Assembly: GCF_900143075.1 (NCBI RefSeq)
Contig: NZ_FRCY01000015.1
Span: 62,001-126,000, forward strand
Source of the DNA: Cyclobacterium lianum
Lineage (GTDB): Bacteria > Bacteroidota > Bacteroidia > Cytophagales > Cyclobacteriaceae
Direction of reading: 5' to 3'
Length of the DNA: 64,000 nucleotides
Shown here piece by piece: positions 7,841 through 17,180 of the stretch. A program made the translations under genes and the position numbers. Position 1 is the first letter of the stretch. Each line of letters starts with the position of its first letter. The notes beneath the pieces are model-generated. The model was not told the DNA's origin. It searched no databases and saw only the letters and a program-made list of their open reading frames with translations.

Positions 7841-9208
7841 ATGGCAAAAATTCTCCTGATAGAAGACGATCTTACTTACTCCAAAATCATCAAAAATTTT
7901 CTGGAAAAGAATGGATATGAGGTTTTGAGTACCACCAGGGTAAATGATGGGTTGGGTCACTTTGAAAAACACAAAATTGCGCTGACCATCACGGACTACA
8001 GGCTTCCTGATGGTACCGGTATGGATGTGCTGGAAAAAATCATCCATCACCATCCCGATTCGCCGGTAATTCTCATCACCAACTATTCGGACATCCGTAC
8101 TGCCGTCAAGTCCATGAAGATGGGAGCTTTCGAATACATCACGAAACCCATCAACCCGGATGAATTGCTCTTGACTGTGCAGCAGGCACTAAGAAAAGGC
8201 AGACCGGACAAGGCGCCTGCTAAAAAAGCGCAAAGGAGTACGGGCCAGGCCAGCGCCTCCTCAGAACTGGACTACCAGATTGGCCAAAGTCTCCAGGCGC
8301 AACAGGTAGAAAAACACATTGACCTGGTAGCGCCTACAGACCTGAGTATCATTGTTCTGGGTGAAAGTGGCACCGGCAAGGAGTACATTTCAAAGCGCAT
8401 TCATCAAAAATCCCAACGTGCCAGCGGACCCTTCGTCGCTGTAGATTGTGGTGCCTTATCCAAGGAATTGGCTGGGAGCGAATTGTTTGGACATGTAAAA
8501 GGTGCTTTTACCGGAGCCATAGACCACAAAACGGGACATTTTGAAAATGCGAATGGTGGGACCATATTCCTGGACGAGATTGGTAACCTCAGCTACGACA
8601 TACAGATCAAATTGCTGCGGGCCATACAGGAAAGAAGGATCCGCAAGATTGGAGGAAATAAAGACATCCCCATAGACGTGCGGATCATCGCCGCCACCAA
8701 TGATGATTTACAGGAACTCGCCAGATCAGGGCAATTCAGGGAAGATCTCTTTCACCGGCTAAATGAGTTCAGCCTAAAAGCTCAGCCATTGCGGGAAAGG
8801 AAAGAAGACCTGATGTTCTTTGCAAAGCTTTTTATGGAAAAAAGCAATGCCGGTCTGGATAAGAATGTAGTAGGTTTCAGTCCTGAAGTGGAAAAAATCC
8901 TTCTGCAGTATCATTGGCCGGGAAACCTCCGGGAGCTGAAAAACATCATCCGCAGGGCTGTATTGCTTACCGGCGAAGGCCTGGTGCAGCCCGAGGTGAT
9001 CCCCATGGAAATACTCGACAGCGAACCTCCTCAGCCGGCAGACATCCATTCTGCTAAGGATCTTAAGTCTTCTTTTGAAGAACAGGAAAAAATGCTGATC
9101 ATGAAAACACTTGAGGAGCTGAAATTCAATAAATCGAAAACCGCCAAGGTCCTGAATATGGACAGAAAAACCCTTTACAATAAGCTTGAAAAATATGGTT
9201 TGGACTAA
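7841..9208 (+). CDS. Sigma-54-dependent response regulator (NtrC family)
   Basis: 455 residues with receiver, AAA+ and Fis-type DNA-binding domains in order. The phosphoacceptor is Asp52 (TITDYRLPDG). Walker A GESGTGKE is near residue 174, the sigma-54 contact loop GAFTGA near 221, and Walker B FLDEIGN near 243. The C-terminal helix-turn-helix (FNKSKTAKVLNMDRKTLYNKL) is intact. All parts needed to activate RpoN are therefore present. The frame opens at 7781, but the ATG at 7841 (MAKILLIEDD) is the standard receiver start. Its stop codon overlaps that of the convergent hybrid kinase by four bases. The likely partner is that kinase, and likely targets include the -24/-12 promoter at 7326. Confidence 0.92.
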   Translation: MAKILLIEDDLTYSKIIKNFLEKNGYEVLSTTRVNDGLGHFEKHKIALTITDYRLPDGTGMDVLEKIIHHHPDSPVILITNYSDIRTAVKSMKMGAFEYITKPINPDELLLTVQQALRKGRPDKAPAKKAQRSTGQASASSELDYQIGQSLQAQQVEKHIDLVAPTDLSIIVLGESGTGKEYISKRIHQKSQRASGPFVAVDCGALSKELAGSELFGHVKGAFTGAIDHKTGHFENANGGTIFLDEIGNLSYDIQIKLLRAIQERRIRKIGGNKDIPIDVRIIAATNDDLQELARSGQFREDLFHRLNEFSLKAQPLRERKEDLMFFAKLFMEKSNAGLDKNVVGFSPEVEKILLQYHWPGNLRELKNIIRRAVLLTGEGLVQPEVIPMEILDSEPPQPADIHSAKDLKSSFEEQEKMLIMKTLEELKFNKSKTAKVLNMDRKTLYNKLEKYGLD

Positions 9209-11757
9209 TCGGCAAAGGCATATCCATACCTTTCGCCAAGATCCTCCAGCAAGCCATTTATTTTCTCGGTAAGGGCCCACACCTTTTCCTTCACTCCTTC
9301 GGTTTTGCCCTCTTTGAGATCACATTCAATGGCCTTTGCGAGGCTGCGTTCTTTGAACTTGAGCTGGCCCAACCTGCTGGATAGTTGGTGGGCGATGCCC
9401 TGTACTTTTTCGTAATCGCCCTCATCTACGGCTTTATTGATCCTTATCAAATCCAACCCCGTCTGGGTATAAAAACCCTCTAGAATTTCTTTCAGCAATG
9501 CTTCATCCCCCATACAGAACTTTCTGATTTCGGAGAGATCATATACACCGGGCTTCCTTTCCTCAGGGATGATCTCCCGCGACTCTGCGGAGTGTTCCGG
9601 ACTCGTCCCGGTATTGACCAGTTTAACGGAGGAGCTGATTTTTTCGATCAAATCATTCTCATTAAATGGCTTTAACAAGAGGCCATCAAATCCAAATTTG
9701 ATTAAATTTTCCTTTTCATTGGCAAATACATTGGCCGTCATCGCCAGAATAGGAACCTCCCGGTATTTTGGATTTTCTCTCAACAGCTCAAATACCTGGT
9801 ATCCGTCGATTTCCGGCATCTGGATATCTAATAAAACCAGGTCAAAAAACTCCTCTTTGAAATTCTTTTTGAAGTCTATTCCACCGGAATAAGTCACGAT
9901 GGTTGCACCCAGCTTATTGAGCATCAGCTCCACAAACTTTAAACCCATTTTGTCGTCATCGATCAGCAATATCTGCAGACCTTCCATCCTTTCGATTCTT
10001 GAAGCCGGCAGGGTCTGCTTTTCCTTTTTCTTCAACAATGTAGAAGGCAAACAGACCGTAATCTCTGTACCCTTACCATGTTCGCTATCTACCTTTATCT
10101 GCCCGTTTTGCAGGTCCACCAGCCTTTTGATGATGGCCATCCCAAGACCTGTACCTCCAAACCTTCTGGATACGCTTCCATCCCCCTGATTAAACTCTTT
10201 AAATAAATTCCGCTGTAAGTCAGCTGTCATCCCCATTCCTGTGTCTTTGACCTGCAATACCAGCGTACCTTTTTCTTCAGGACCGTGTTGTTCAAAATAT
10301 ACCCGAACCAATACCTTCCCCTCTTCTGTAAACTTCACGGCATTGGATAGCAGATTGTTCATGATCTGGTTAATCCTCAAATCATCCCCAAGCAAAAACT
10401 TGTTTTCAGGTAAAAGTACAGAAAAGTCCAATTTAAGGCCCTTTTCCTGGGCCTTTTGCTTGTAAAATGAATGCAGGTTTTTAAAAAACAATTCGGGATT
10501 GATGATGCCCTTCTGGATCTTTATTTTCCCGGCTTCCAATTTTGAGAAATCGAGAATGTCATTGACTATGCCCAGTAATGTGCCGGAGGCGAGCTGGATC
10601 ATCCGTACATATTCTCTTTGGTCGGCATCAAGTGAAGTTTTGGCGATGGCATCGTTGTATCCCTTGATTACATGCAGGGGATTTCTGATTTCATGACTCA
10701 TGCTGGCAAGAAAATTCTGCTTGGTTTTGGCCAGATTATCTGACTTTTTCTTCGCCTCGGCCAGCGTTTTCTGGTAGGACTCTGATTTTTTAATTTCCTT
10801 GATGATGCTGAAGATAAATCCTGAAGAACCGATCACCCCTATAATGATCAGCAGGCCGAGCAATAGAGAAAGCTTATAGGTGAGCTGGTAGGCGGAATTG
10901 TTTTCTGCTTTGGATTTTTGCAAAGCTTCGTGCTGCAGCGCAGCGACAATTTCCTGAATATTGATAATGAGGTTCCTGTTCTTTTCGTTCAGCTCCTGTT
11001 CGAGTGCACTGAGCCGCGAGCGGAGGTATTGCTCCTCATTATTGATATCCAAAACCATTTGCCGAACAGCATAAATAATCGAATCTGAACTGGAGAGCGT
11101 ATGGGTATCCACCGGGTTGACTCTGTTCAGGTTTAACCGGAGCATGCCCAGGATTTTTTCCATATCCTCTTTACCTGCCCCGGCCAGTACATTCCCAAGG
11201 CTTTCCTGGCTGCTTGGCTGTGTGGGTTTTATCTCTGCTCTCGCATTGTTGTCGTTAGATGGGGGGTTTATGCCGATTCGGATCTTGCCCAGACTTTGCA
11301 GCCTGCTCAACTCCTCTTTTCTTTTTATCTTTCTTTCAATATTATTGAGCGCTTCTTTACTAAAGTTGCGGTTATACAGATTGGATTTGACGTCATCCAG
11401 ACCTTTGTACACGACCATCAGTTCGTTGACACTGTAGTTGATGCGTTTAAGCTGACCAAGTTCTGCCGTGTCTGCCGCCATGCGTTCCAGCTTCTTGATC
11501 TCCTCCTGGATACGGTTATAAAAATTAAGGTCCTGACTACTGTCTTCCTCCACAAAAACACTACGAGATTTATCCAGTTGATAGATATCAGCCAGCAGCT
11601 CGTTGAGATTTCTGAGCTTTTGGTTGGGTTCAGCGAGGGACTCTACGGAATCGAGTAGTTGCGTTACACTGTAGTAAGTAATCACCCCGGCCCCTACAAT
11701 CAGACATGTTGCCAGAAAAAAACCAAGTATAACTTTAATTCGTGCGTTGAATCTCAT
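9205..11757 (-). CDS. Hybrid sensor histidine kinase with receiver and C-terminal Hpt domain
   Basis: 850 residues in the inner membrane. TM1 (about 8-30) and TM2 (about 296-319) flank a large, mostly helical periplasmic sensor rich in coiled-coil pattern. Then come the H-box SMSHEIRNP (His355), an HATPase core with NLLSNAVKFT and GTGLGMAI, a receiver with DLVLLDIQMPEIDG, and a C-terminal Hpt domain with IAHQLSSRLGQL. The full set H-D-H allows a phosphorelay whose final receiver is not in this protein. The convergent sigma-54 response regulator next to it is the obvious candidate. No PAS or HAMP domain is evident. The signal sensed is unknown. Confidence 0.9.
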   Translation of the reverse strand: MRFNARIKVILGFFLATCLIVGAGVITYYSVTQLLDSVESLAEPNQKLRNLNELLADIYQLDKSRSVFVEEDSSQDLNFYNRIQEEIKKLERMAADTAELGQLKRINYSVNELMVVYKGLDDVKSNLYNRNFSKEALNNIERKIKRKEELSRLQSLGKIRIGINPPSNDNNARAEIKPTQPSSQESLGNVLAGAGKEDMEKILGMLRLNLNRVNPVDTHTLSSSDSIIYAVRQMVLDINNEEQYLRSRLSALEQELNEKNRNLIINIQEIVAALQHEALQKSKAENNSAYQLTYKLSLLLGLLIIIGVIGSSGFIFSIIKEIKKSESYQKTLAEAKKKSDNLAKTKQNFLASMSHEIRNPLHVIKGYNDAIAKTSLDADQREYVRMIQLASGTLLGIVNDILDFSKLEAGKIKIQKGIINPELFFKNLHSFYKQKAQEKGLKLDFSVLLPENKFLLGDDLRINQIMNNLLSNAVKFTEEGKVLVRVYFEQHGPEEKGTLVLQVKDTGMGMTADLQRNLFKEFNQGDGSVSRRFGGTGLGMAIIKRLVDLQNGQIKVDSEHGKGTEITVCLPSTLLKKKEKQTLPASRIERMEGLQILLIDDDKMGLKFVELMLNKLGATIVTYSGGIDFKKNFKEEFFDLVLLDIQMPEIDGYQVFELLRENPKYREVPILAMTANVFANEKENLIKFGFDGLLLKPFNENDLIEKISSSVKLVNTGTSPEHSAESREIIPEERKPGVYDLSEIRKFCMGDEALLKEILEGFYTQTGLDLIRINKAVDEGDYEKVQGIAHQLSSRLGQLKFKERSLAKAIECDLKEGKTEGVKEKVWALTEKINGLLEDLGERYGYAFAD

Positions 11758-11932
11758 TGCTATCGCTATTTTAGATGGTTGGTGTTAACCTTGGTCGGGT
11801 TTCAAATGGCAAATGTAACCATAAAATACAGGTTTTTATATTTAACCTGTTGTAAATGAACCATATTTATACATTTACACTTCCTGCGGTCGATATTCAA
11901 GAGTAGAATTTACCTGCGAGAAGGTTAGGAGT

Positions 11933-12568
11933 TCAATCGTTTTCGACTGCCACCTGCCCGGTGATGGATTCAAAAACATGGTAAATTGCATAATAGGTCA
12001 CTGGTATCGAAATAACCAAACCTATGCCAAAAAGTAAAGCGCCGGCGATATTTATCAAAGCCAGGAAAAATCCAAAAGTAAAGAATTTAAACCATTGCCG
12101 GTGGATTATTTTTCTGCTGTATTCCAGTGAGTTCCAGAAATCCAGGCCAAAAAACAGGCTGATCAATATCCCGAACATATAGGCCACCAAAAGGTATATA
12201 CCAGGTAATACCAGCGCAAAGACACCGATTACGGTCAAAAACTGACCTACGATCCACACCAGTATGACCGGGATGTAATAGCCAAACCCCCTGAAGAAAT
12301 CGGGGTACTGTATGGGCTCTCCCTGACTCACCTTATTGGCTACCAAATAAAAACCGGCAAAAAGGGGGCCTGCCAGAAACAAGGAAAAAACAAAAAGATA
12401 TTCGGGCGCATACATCATGAATAAGAACTGGACGGAAATAATCAGTAAAGCGAATGAAACCGAATATATACCCACCTTCCGAAATGTATCCCAACCTTTC
12501 CTAAAAGCAGCTTCTATGTCAAAATCGTAATTACCGGCAGTGAGTTGATCCAGGTGTTTTTTGTTCAT
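11933..12568 (-). CDS. Multi-pass membrane protein of unknown function
   Basis: 211 residues. After a 40-residue soluble start (FRKGWDTFRKVG) about five or six hydrophobic helices follow. The layout resembles the DUF2189/YciC-like membrane families, in which repeated pairs of helices carry short amphipathic W-containing segments; the match is only by overall look. It lies 25 bases downstream of the PLP beta-synthase gene on the same strand and may be cotranscribed. No catalytic motif was seen. Confidence 0.7.
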   Translation of the reverse strand: MNKKHLDQLTAGNYDFDIEAAFRKGWDTFRKVGIYSVSFALLIISVQFLFMMYAPEYLFVFSLFLAGPLFAGFYLVANKVSQGEPIQYPDFFRGFGYYIPVILVWIVGQFLTVIGVFALVLPGIYLLVAYMFGILISLFFGLDFWNSLEYSRKIIHRQWFKFFTFGFFLALINIAGALLFGIGLVISIPVTYYAIYHVFESITGQVAVEND

Positions 12569-12593
12569 GTTACTCTCCTAATAAATATCAAGA

Positions 12594-13964
12594 TTACCTG
12601 GTAATGGCCGCTAATATGTCGTGTTTGGTGATAATATGTACCCGGTGCATATCATCCCTTACCAATACAGCTTTTTCCTTATCGACCATAGAAGATAGTA
12701 CGTCTAAAGTACTGTCGAGTGCGACAAAATGCATGGAGTCTTCCATAACCTCCCCCACTGGCCCATCTTTAATTTCAGGGTTTTCAATGATCTTTAACAG
12801 CAGTTTATTGTCCGTCAGGCTTCCTACCACCTGACCATCTTCCATAACTGGAATCTGAGAGACGCTCTTTTCGTTCATAAGTGCGATAGCGTCCTTTACC
12901 TTATCTGATTTCCGAACCACCACCAGTTGGTATGCTGCATTCCGGCTATTCACAATTTCCCTTGCCGACCCGAAGGTCTTGTTTTCCATAAACCCATGAT
13001 TTCTCATCCAATCATCATTGTAAACTTTACCCAGGTATCTGGTACCATGATCCGGCAGCAAAATGACCATGCGATCTCCTTGCTTTAAATTTTCTCTGGC
13101 ATATTCCAATGCACCGTGCACGGCAGATCCGCAGGACCAGCCCACAAATAAGCCTTCCTCTCTGGAAAGCCTGCGTGTCATCACGGCAGCATCTTTGTCC
13201 GTGACCTTGATAAAATGGTCAATTACAGAAAAATCAACGTTTCTTGGAAGAATGTCTTCTCCTATCCCTTCGGTCAGGTAGGGATAAATTTCATTCTCGT
13301 CAAACTCACCGGTTTCCTTGTATTTTTTAAACACCGAACCGTAGGTATCAATGCCCACCGATACCAGCGTTTCGGATTGCTCTTTCAGATACCTGGCAGT
13401 GCCCGACATAGAGCCTCCTGTTCCTACTCCGGCAGCGAAATGGGTAATCTCCCCATCTGTATCCCTCCAGATTTCGGGCCCTGTAGTTTCATAATGGGCT
13501 TTCCAATTGGACAGGTTGTCGTATTGGTTGGGGTAAAATGAATTCGGGATCTCCTCATTGAGTTTTCTGGCTACTGCATAGTAGGATCTGGGGTCTTCCG
13601 GTGAGACATTGGTGGGACAGACGATCACCTCAGCGCCTACGGCTTTCAGGATATCAATCTTCTCTTTGGATTGCTTATCTGCCATGGTGAAGATACACTT
13701 ATAGCCTTTCGCTATTCCTGCCAATGCCAGACCCATACCCGTATTACCGCTAGTTCCTTCTATGATCGTACCACCCGGCTTCAAAATCCCGGCTTTTTCT
13801 GCATCCTCCACCATCTTTACCGCCATCCGGTCCTTCATGGAATTTCCCGGATTGAAGTATTCAACTTTCACCAGTATTTCACCTGCAATACCCTTATTCA
13901 ATTTGTTGAGCCTTACTAAAGGTGTATTGCCGATCGTTTCTATTATGGAATTATAAATCATCAT
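12594..13964 (-). CDS. Cystathionine beta-synthase-type PLP enzyme with two CBS domains
   Basis: A fold type II PLP enzyme of the cysteine synthase/cystathionine beta-synthase family. The PLP lysine is Lys44 in NPGNSMKDRMA; the phosphate-binding and substrate loops EGTSGNTGMGLA and GVGTGGSMSGTARYL are present. A C-terminal CBS pair (about residues 330-456) carries VSQIPVMEDGQVVGSLTD. At 456 aa it has the domain order of eukaryotic-type CBS without the heme segment. Likely roles are transsulfuration or O-acetylserine sulfhydrylation; sequence alone does not separate them. Two consecutive ATG codons begin the frame at 13964. Confidence 0.88.
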   Translation of the reverse strand: MMIYNSIIETIGNTPLVRLNKLNKGIAGEILVKVEYFNPGNSMKDRMAVKMVEDAEKAGILKPGGTIIEGTSGNTGMGLALAGIAKGYKCIFTMADKQSKEKIDILKAVGAEVIVCPTNVSPEDPRSYYAVARKLNEEIPNSFYPNQYDNLSNWKAHYETTGPEIWRDTDGEITHFAAGVGTGGSMSGTARYLKEQSETLVSVGIDTYGSVFKKYKETGEFDENEIYPYLTEGIGEDILPRNVDFSVIDHFIKVTDKDAAVMTRRLSREEGLFVGWSCGSAVHGALEYARENLKQGDRMVILLPDHGTRYLGKVYNDDWMRNHGFMENKTFGSAREIVNSRNAAYQLVVVRKSDKVKDAIALMNEKSVSQIPVMEDGQVVGSLTDNKLLLKIIENPEIKDGPVGEVMEDSMHFVALDSTLDVLSSMVDKEKAVLVRDDMHRVHIITKHDILAAITR

Positions 13965-14062
13965 TTCTTTTTAAAGCAAGTTAGCAAAAAAGGCAAAAAG
14001 GAGGAACAAAAGTGCGCCTCCCTACCAAAAAGCAGGAATCTTCTTAGCCCTCACCGATTCTA

Positions 14063-14986
14063 TCATTTGACGCTGGCCAGCAGGTAAAGCACTGCCATCC
14101 TTACTGCTACTCCATTTTCAACCTGTTGTAATATGATGGCGTTTTCAGAATCCGCCACATCAGAATTTAACTCCACACCCCTGTTTATCGGGCCCGGATG
14201 CATGATGACAATCTCTTTGTTCAGTCGATTTAACAGCCGTCTGTTGATCCCATAATACAAAGAATACTCCCTGAGAGATGGGAAATATTTGATCTGCTGC
14301 CTTTCCATCTGGATCCGCAATACATTGGCTACATCACACCATTGAAGCGCTTTAAACACATCGTGCTCCACTTTAACGCCGAGTGCGGCAACATGCCTGG
14401 GCATCAGTGTCAACGGACCACATACCATTACTTCCGCACCAAGTTTCTGCAAACAGAATATATTGGATAGTGCCACCCGGGAGTGAAGAATATCTCCGAT
14501 AATGGCTACTTTCTTTCCTGCCACATCGCCCAACCGCTCACGAATGGAAAACGCATCGAGCAGGGCCTGGGTAGGGTGCTCGTGCGTACCATCGCCTGCG
14601 TTGATGATATTGGCGCGGATATGGCGGGACAGAAAATGAGGTGCTCCGGGGCTGGAGTGCCTCATGACCACCATATCCACTTTCATGGCCAGGATATTAT
14701 TTACCGTGTCAATCAGGGTTTCTCCCTTCTTTACCGAACTACTTCCTGAAGCAAAATTCACCACATCAGCCGACAAGCGCTTTTCAGCCAGTTCGAAAGA
14801 CAGCTTGGTTCGCGTGGAGTTTTCAAAAAACACATTGGCTATCGTAATATCTCTGAGGGAAGGCACCTTTTTAATTGGACGGTTCAGTACCTCTTTAAAA
14901 TTATCTGCGGTTTCAAAGACAAGTTGTATATCTGATTCAGTAAGGCCTTTTATTCCGAGCAAATGTCTGGTGCTGAGCTGCTGCAT
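14063..14986 (-). CDS. pyrB: Aspartate carbamoyltransferase catalytic subunit
   Basis: Second step of pyrimidine synthesis: carbamoyl phosphate plus aspartate to carbamoyl-aspartate. The carbamoyl-phosphate loop ENSTRTKLSFE is near residue 55, GDGTHEHPTQALLD in the middle, and MHPGPINRGVEL near the C-terminus. Length (307 aa) is normal. STRTK replaces the more common STRTR; this is conservative. It follows pyrR with a five-base gap and is surely cotranscribed. No pyrI regulatory-subunit gene is adjacent, which fits a PyrR-regulated, pyrI-less enzyme. Confidence 0.95.
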   Translation of the reverse strand: MQQLSTRHLLGIKGLTESDIQLVFETADNFKEVLNRPIKKVPSLRDITIANVFFENSTRTKLSFELAEKRLSADVVNFASGSSSVKKGETLIDTVNNILAMKVDMVVMRHSSPGAPHFLSRHIRANIINAGDGTHEHPTQALLDAFSIRERLGDVAGKKVAIIGDILHSRVALSNIFCLQKLGAEVMVCGPLTLMPRHVAALGVKVEHDVFKALQWCDVANVLRIQMERQQIKYFPSLREYSLYYGINRRLLNRLNKEIVIMHPGPINRGVELNSDVADSENAIILQQVENGVAVRMAVLYLLASVK

Positions 14987-14991
14987 GGGTA

Positions 14992-15540
14992 TTATTTACT
15001 TTCTTTTTCAGTGATCCATATGGCATCCTCAGCGTAGCCCTGAGACTGCCATTCTACACTTACATACTGACTTTCCAGTGTATTGACCTGCCTCCCGTAA
15101 TAGTTGGGCTTGATGGGGAAATCCCTGGTGTATTTCCGGTCAATTAAAACCATCAGTTCTACCTTCAGTGGTCTGCCATAGGCGATCATTGCGTCCATCG
15201 CAGCCCTGACTGACCTGCCTTTGTACAATACATCGTCTACCAATATGACTTTTTTGTTTTCAATCAAAAATTCTATCCTGGTCTCATTTGCTTTGAGCGG
15301 AATATCCCTGCGCCGAAAATCGTCTCTGTGAAAAGTAGCATCGAGGTATCCGTACTTCAGGGGAGATGGGTGGATTTCCCGCATGCGCTGTACGATCCGG
15401 TCCAGCACCATCGCTCCCCTCGGTTGCAGACCTAAAAGTACGGTGTTTTCAAAATCATCGTGATTCTCTATCAGTTGATGACAAAACCTGCTGATGATGA
15501 TGGATATTTGCGTCTGATCAAGAACAAGTCTTTTCTGCAT
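14992..15540 (-). CDS. pyrR: PyrR: pyrimidine operon regulator / uracil phosphoribosyltransferase
   Basis: A type I phosphoribosyltransferase of the PyrR family with PRPP loop VILVDDVLYKGRSVRAAMDA and the N-terminal LQPRGAMVLDRIVQR segment. Located directly upstream of pyrB, as in many bacteria. The frame can be opened from 15558, but a good -7 box (15556-15563) lies there, so transcription must start downstream and the ATG at 15540 (MQKRLVLDQ, 182 aa) is the usable start. In Bacilli PyrR is an RNA-binding attenuator protein. Here the predicted leader is only about ten bases, so attenuation ahead of pyrR itself looks unlikely. Confidence 0.9.
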   Translation of the reverse strand: MQKRLVLDQTQISIIISRFCHQLIENHDDFENTVLLGLQPRGAMVLDRIVQRMREIHPSPLKYGYLDATFHRDDFRRRDIPLKANETRIEFLIENKKVILVDDVLYKGRSVRAAMDAMIAYGRPLKVELMVLIDRKYTRDFPIKPNYYGRQVNTLESQYVSVEWQSQGYAEDAIWITEKESK

Positions 15541-15555
15541 GTTTAAAATTTGAGG

Positions 15556-15585
15556 CAAATATATAAATAATTTATTTGGCCGAAA
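15556..15585 (-). promoter_or_regulatory. Promoter of pyrR-pyrB
   Basis: On the minus strand TATATTTG (plus 15556-15563) matches TAnnTTTG, and TTT (15583-15585) lies 19 bases upstream at the -33 position. The box overlaps the longest possible pyrR frame and so decides its start in favour of 15540. Confidence 0.55.
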
Positions 15586-15590
15586 CCGAC

Positions 15591-17180
15591 CTAAATGAAA
15601 TCGTCGACTTTTATCTTGGTGAAAAAATTTACTTCCCTGCTTTTCGCCCTCCCCTCCTCATCCTGATACCGTATCCGCTGCTTACCACTCAGCAGGTAAT
15701 AATTATCGTACCACCATAAAAGTTGCAAGCTGTCATCCCGGGTGTCTGCAATCCGCTCATTCTCATTGATGAGTTCTATTTCAAAAGACTCATTTTGCAT
15801 GACCACCTCTCCCCTCTTGATCTGACTGAGCAGGAGGTCGGATTCATCCAAATACATGTAAAAAAGATTGTCTCCCGTAAAGCTCATTTCCCCGAATTTT
15901 ACAGGTTGGTCTTTGCTCGCATTGTCCAGGTTCAGGGTGTTGTCCCAGATGATGCTGCCATCTTCATCCAGTAGGATAAATTGTGCGGCCAGATATTTGT
16001 ATTGGCTGGATACCTGGCTGTTTCTGAATCTGGGATCCATCCATAGCGGGTTATACAGGCCTCCATAGCCCCCCATCATGGGATTTAGCCGGTAAAAATT
16101 GCTGGCATACATCCCATCCCTGGGTATAGACCGCGAGCTGGAAGAAATAAAATGATCGTTATAAATCAAATAATAACCATCAGATGCATTGATTTCCCGT
16201 GTCACCACCACATTCCTGATGGGAACATTTTTTCCTCTGTTAAGCCTTCTTTCCATTTTTCGCAGCCTCCTTTCCCTGGTCTTGTCGGGGAGGTAGTTGT
16301 AAAAATTTTCAAAATCTGACACAGAATAAAATGTATTGTCGTATTCGCCAAACTGGTTGATTTTAGTAAAATACAAACCCTGATATGCTTCCTTTTTTCT
16401 GAGACCATAAGGTCCGATAAGGGCCTGTTTGTAATTGTGTGAGGAGGTCAGCAGGCCTTCTACTATCTCCATCGAAGGATCTTCAAGATCATTAATTTTT
16501 ACTTCTCGCAACTTATCTCCATTGGCGTCAAAAGTCAGTATTGATACGATCTTTTTCTTGTAAAAATCCCTCCGGCTCATCACCACGTCAAAAACATTGA
16601 GTTCGGGGTCTTTTCTCATCTGAAGTATTCTGGCATCTTTTTCGAACAGGCCGGGTACCGTCACCACTTCCTTGCTGGGAATATCCAGGATTTGTATGAC
16701 GGGCCGGAAATCATATTTGCCCATAAATACTGCCTGCTTGTTAAATACCAGAAAATCCTGCAGCTCCATTTCCAGAATGCTGGTGAGCGACATTTCATTC
16801 AGGGATTGGGTTTCCAGATTGATTTCAAAAATAGATTTCTCCGGATTGTACTGCGACCCCTTATTGAACAAGATATAAAGAAACTGCCCGTCCAGATCAA
16901 ATCCGACCAGCTCGTGAAACTCTTCCAGCACAATTTGCCTGGCCGAATCAGCTTCCAACTGAAAATCGGCCTGCACGTATTCGAAAATATTCTTTGTCCC
17001 ATAGCCGCTCTCAGACCTCATGCGGAAGGCAACCATTCCCCCATCTCTTGGCAGCACAAAAAAATCATCCTCCATCCATTTGGTCTCTAGCTCCAGCCTT
17101 TGGGTAAATTGAACCTGACTGTGGCCAAGCACACAAATAAATGACAAAATGAATGACAACAGCAGGGTTCTACAATTCAT
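15591..17180 (-). CDS. Secreted protein of unknown function
   Basis: 529 residues with a clear signal peptide (LLLSFILSFICVLGHSQ, cleavage near residue 22). The rest is beta-rich, with repeated short strands ending in phrases like QFLYILFNKGS and DNLFYMYLDESD, and resembles the irregular propeller-like proteins common in Bacteroidetes. One central stretch (about 300-325) is highly basic. No catalytic motif, lipobox or C-terminal sorting domain was recognised. It precedes pyrR on the same strand, but the pyrR promoter lies between them, so the genes are probably separate units. Periplasmic location is the likely one. Confidence 0.75.
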   Translation of the reverse strand: MNCRTLLLSFILSFICVLGHSQVQFTQRLELETKWMEDDFFVLPRDGGMVAFRMRSESGYGTKNIFEYVQADFQLEADSARQIVLEEFHELVGFDLDGQFLYILFNKGSQYNPEKSIFEINLETQSLNEMSLTSILEMELQDFLVFNKQAVFMGKYDFRPVIQILDIPSKEVVTVPGLFEKDARILQMRKDPELNVFDVVMSRRDFYKKKIVSILTFDANGDKLREVKINDLEDPSMEIVEGLLTSSHNYKQALIGPYGLRKKEAYQGLYFTKINQFGEYDNTFYSVSDFENFYNYLPDKTRERRLRKMERRLNRGKNVPIRNVVVTREINASDGYYLIYNDHFISSSSRSIPRDGMYASNFYRLNPMMGGYGGLYNPLWMDPRFRNSQVSSQYKYLAAQFILLDEDGSIIWDNTLNLDNASKDQPVKFGEMSFTGDNLFYMYLDESDLLLSQIKRGEVVMQNESFEIELINENERIADTRDDSLQLLWWYDNYYLLSGKQRIRYQDEEGRAKSREVNFFTKIKVDDFI

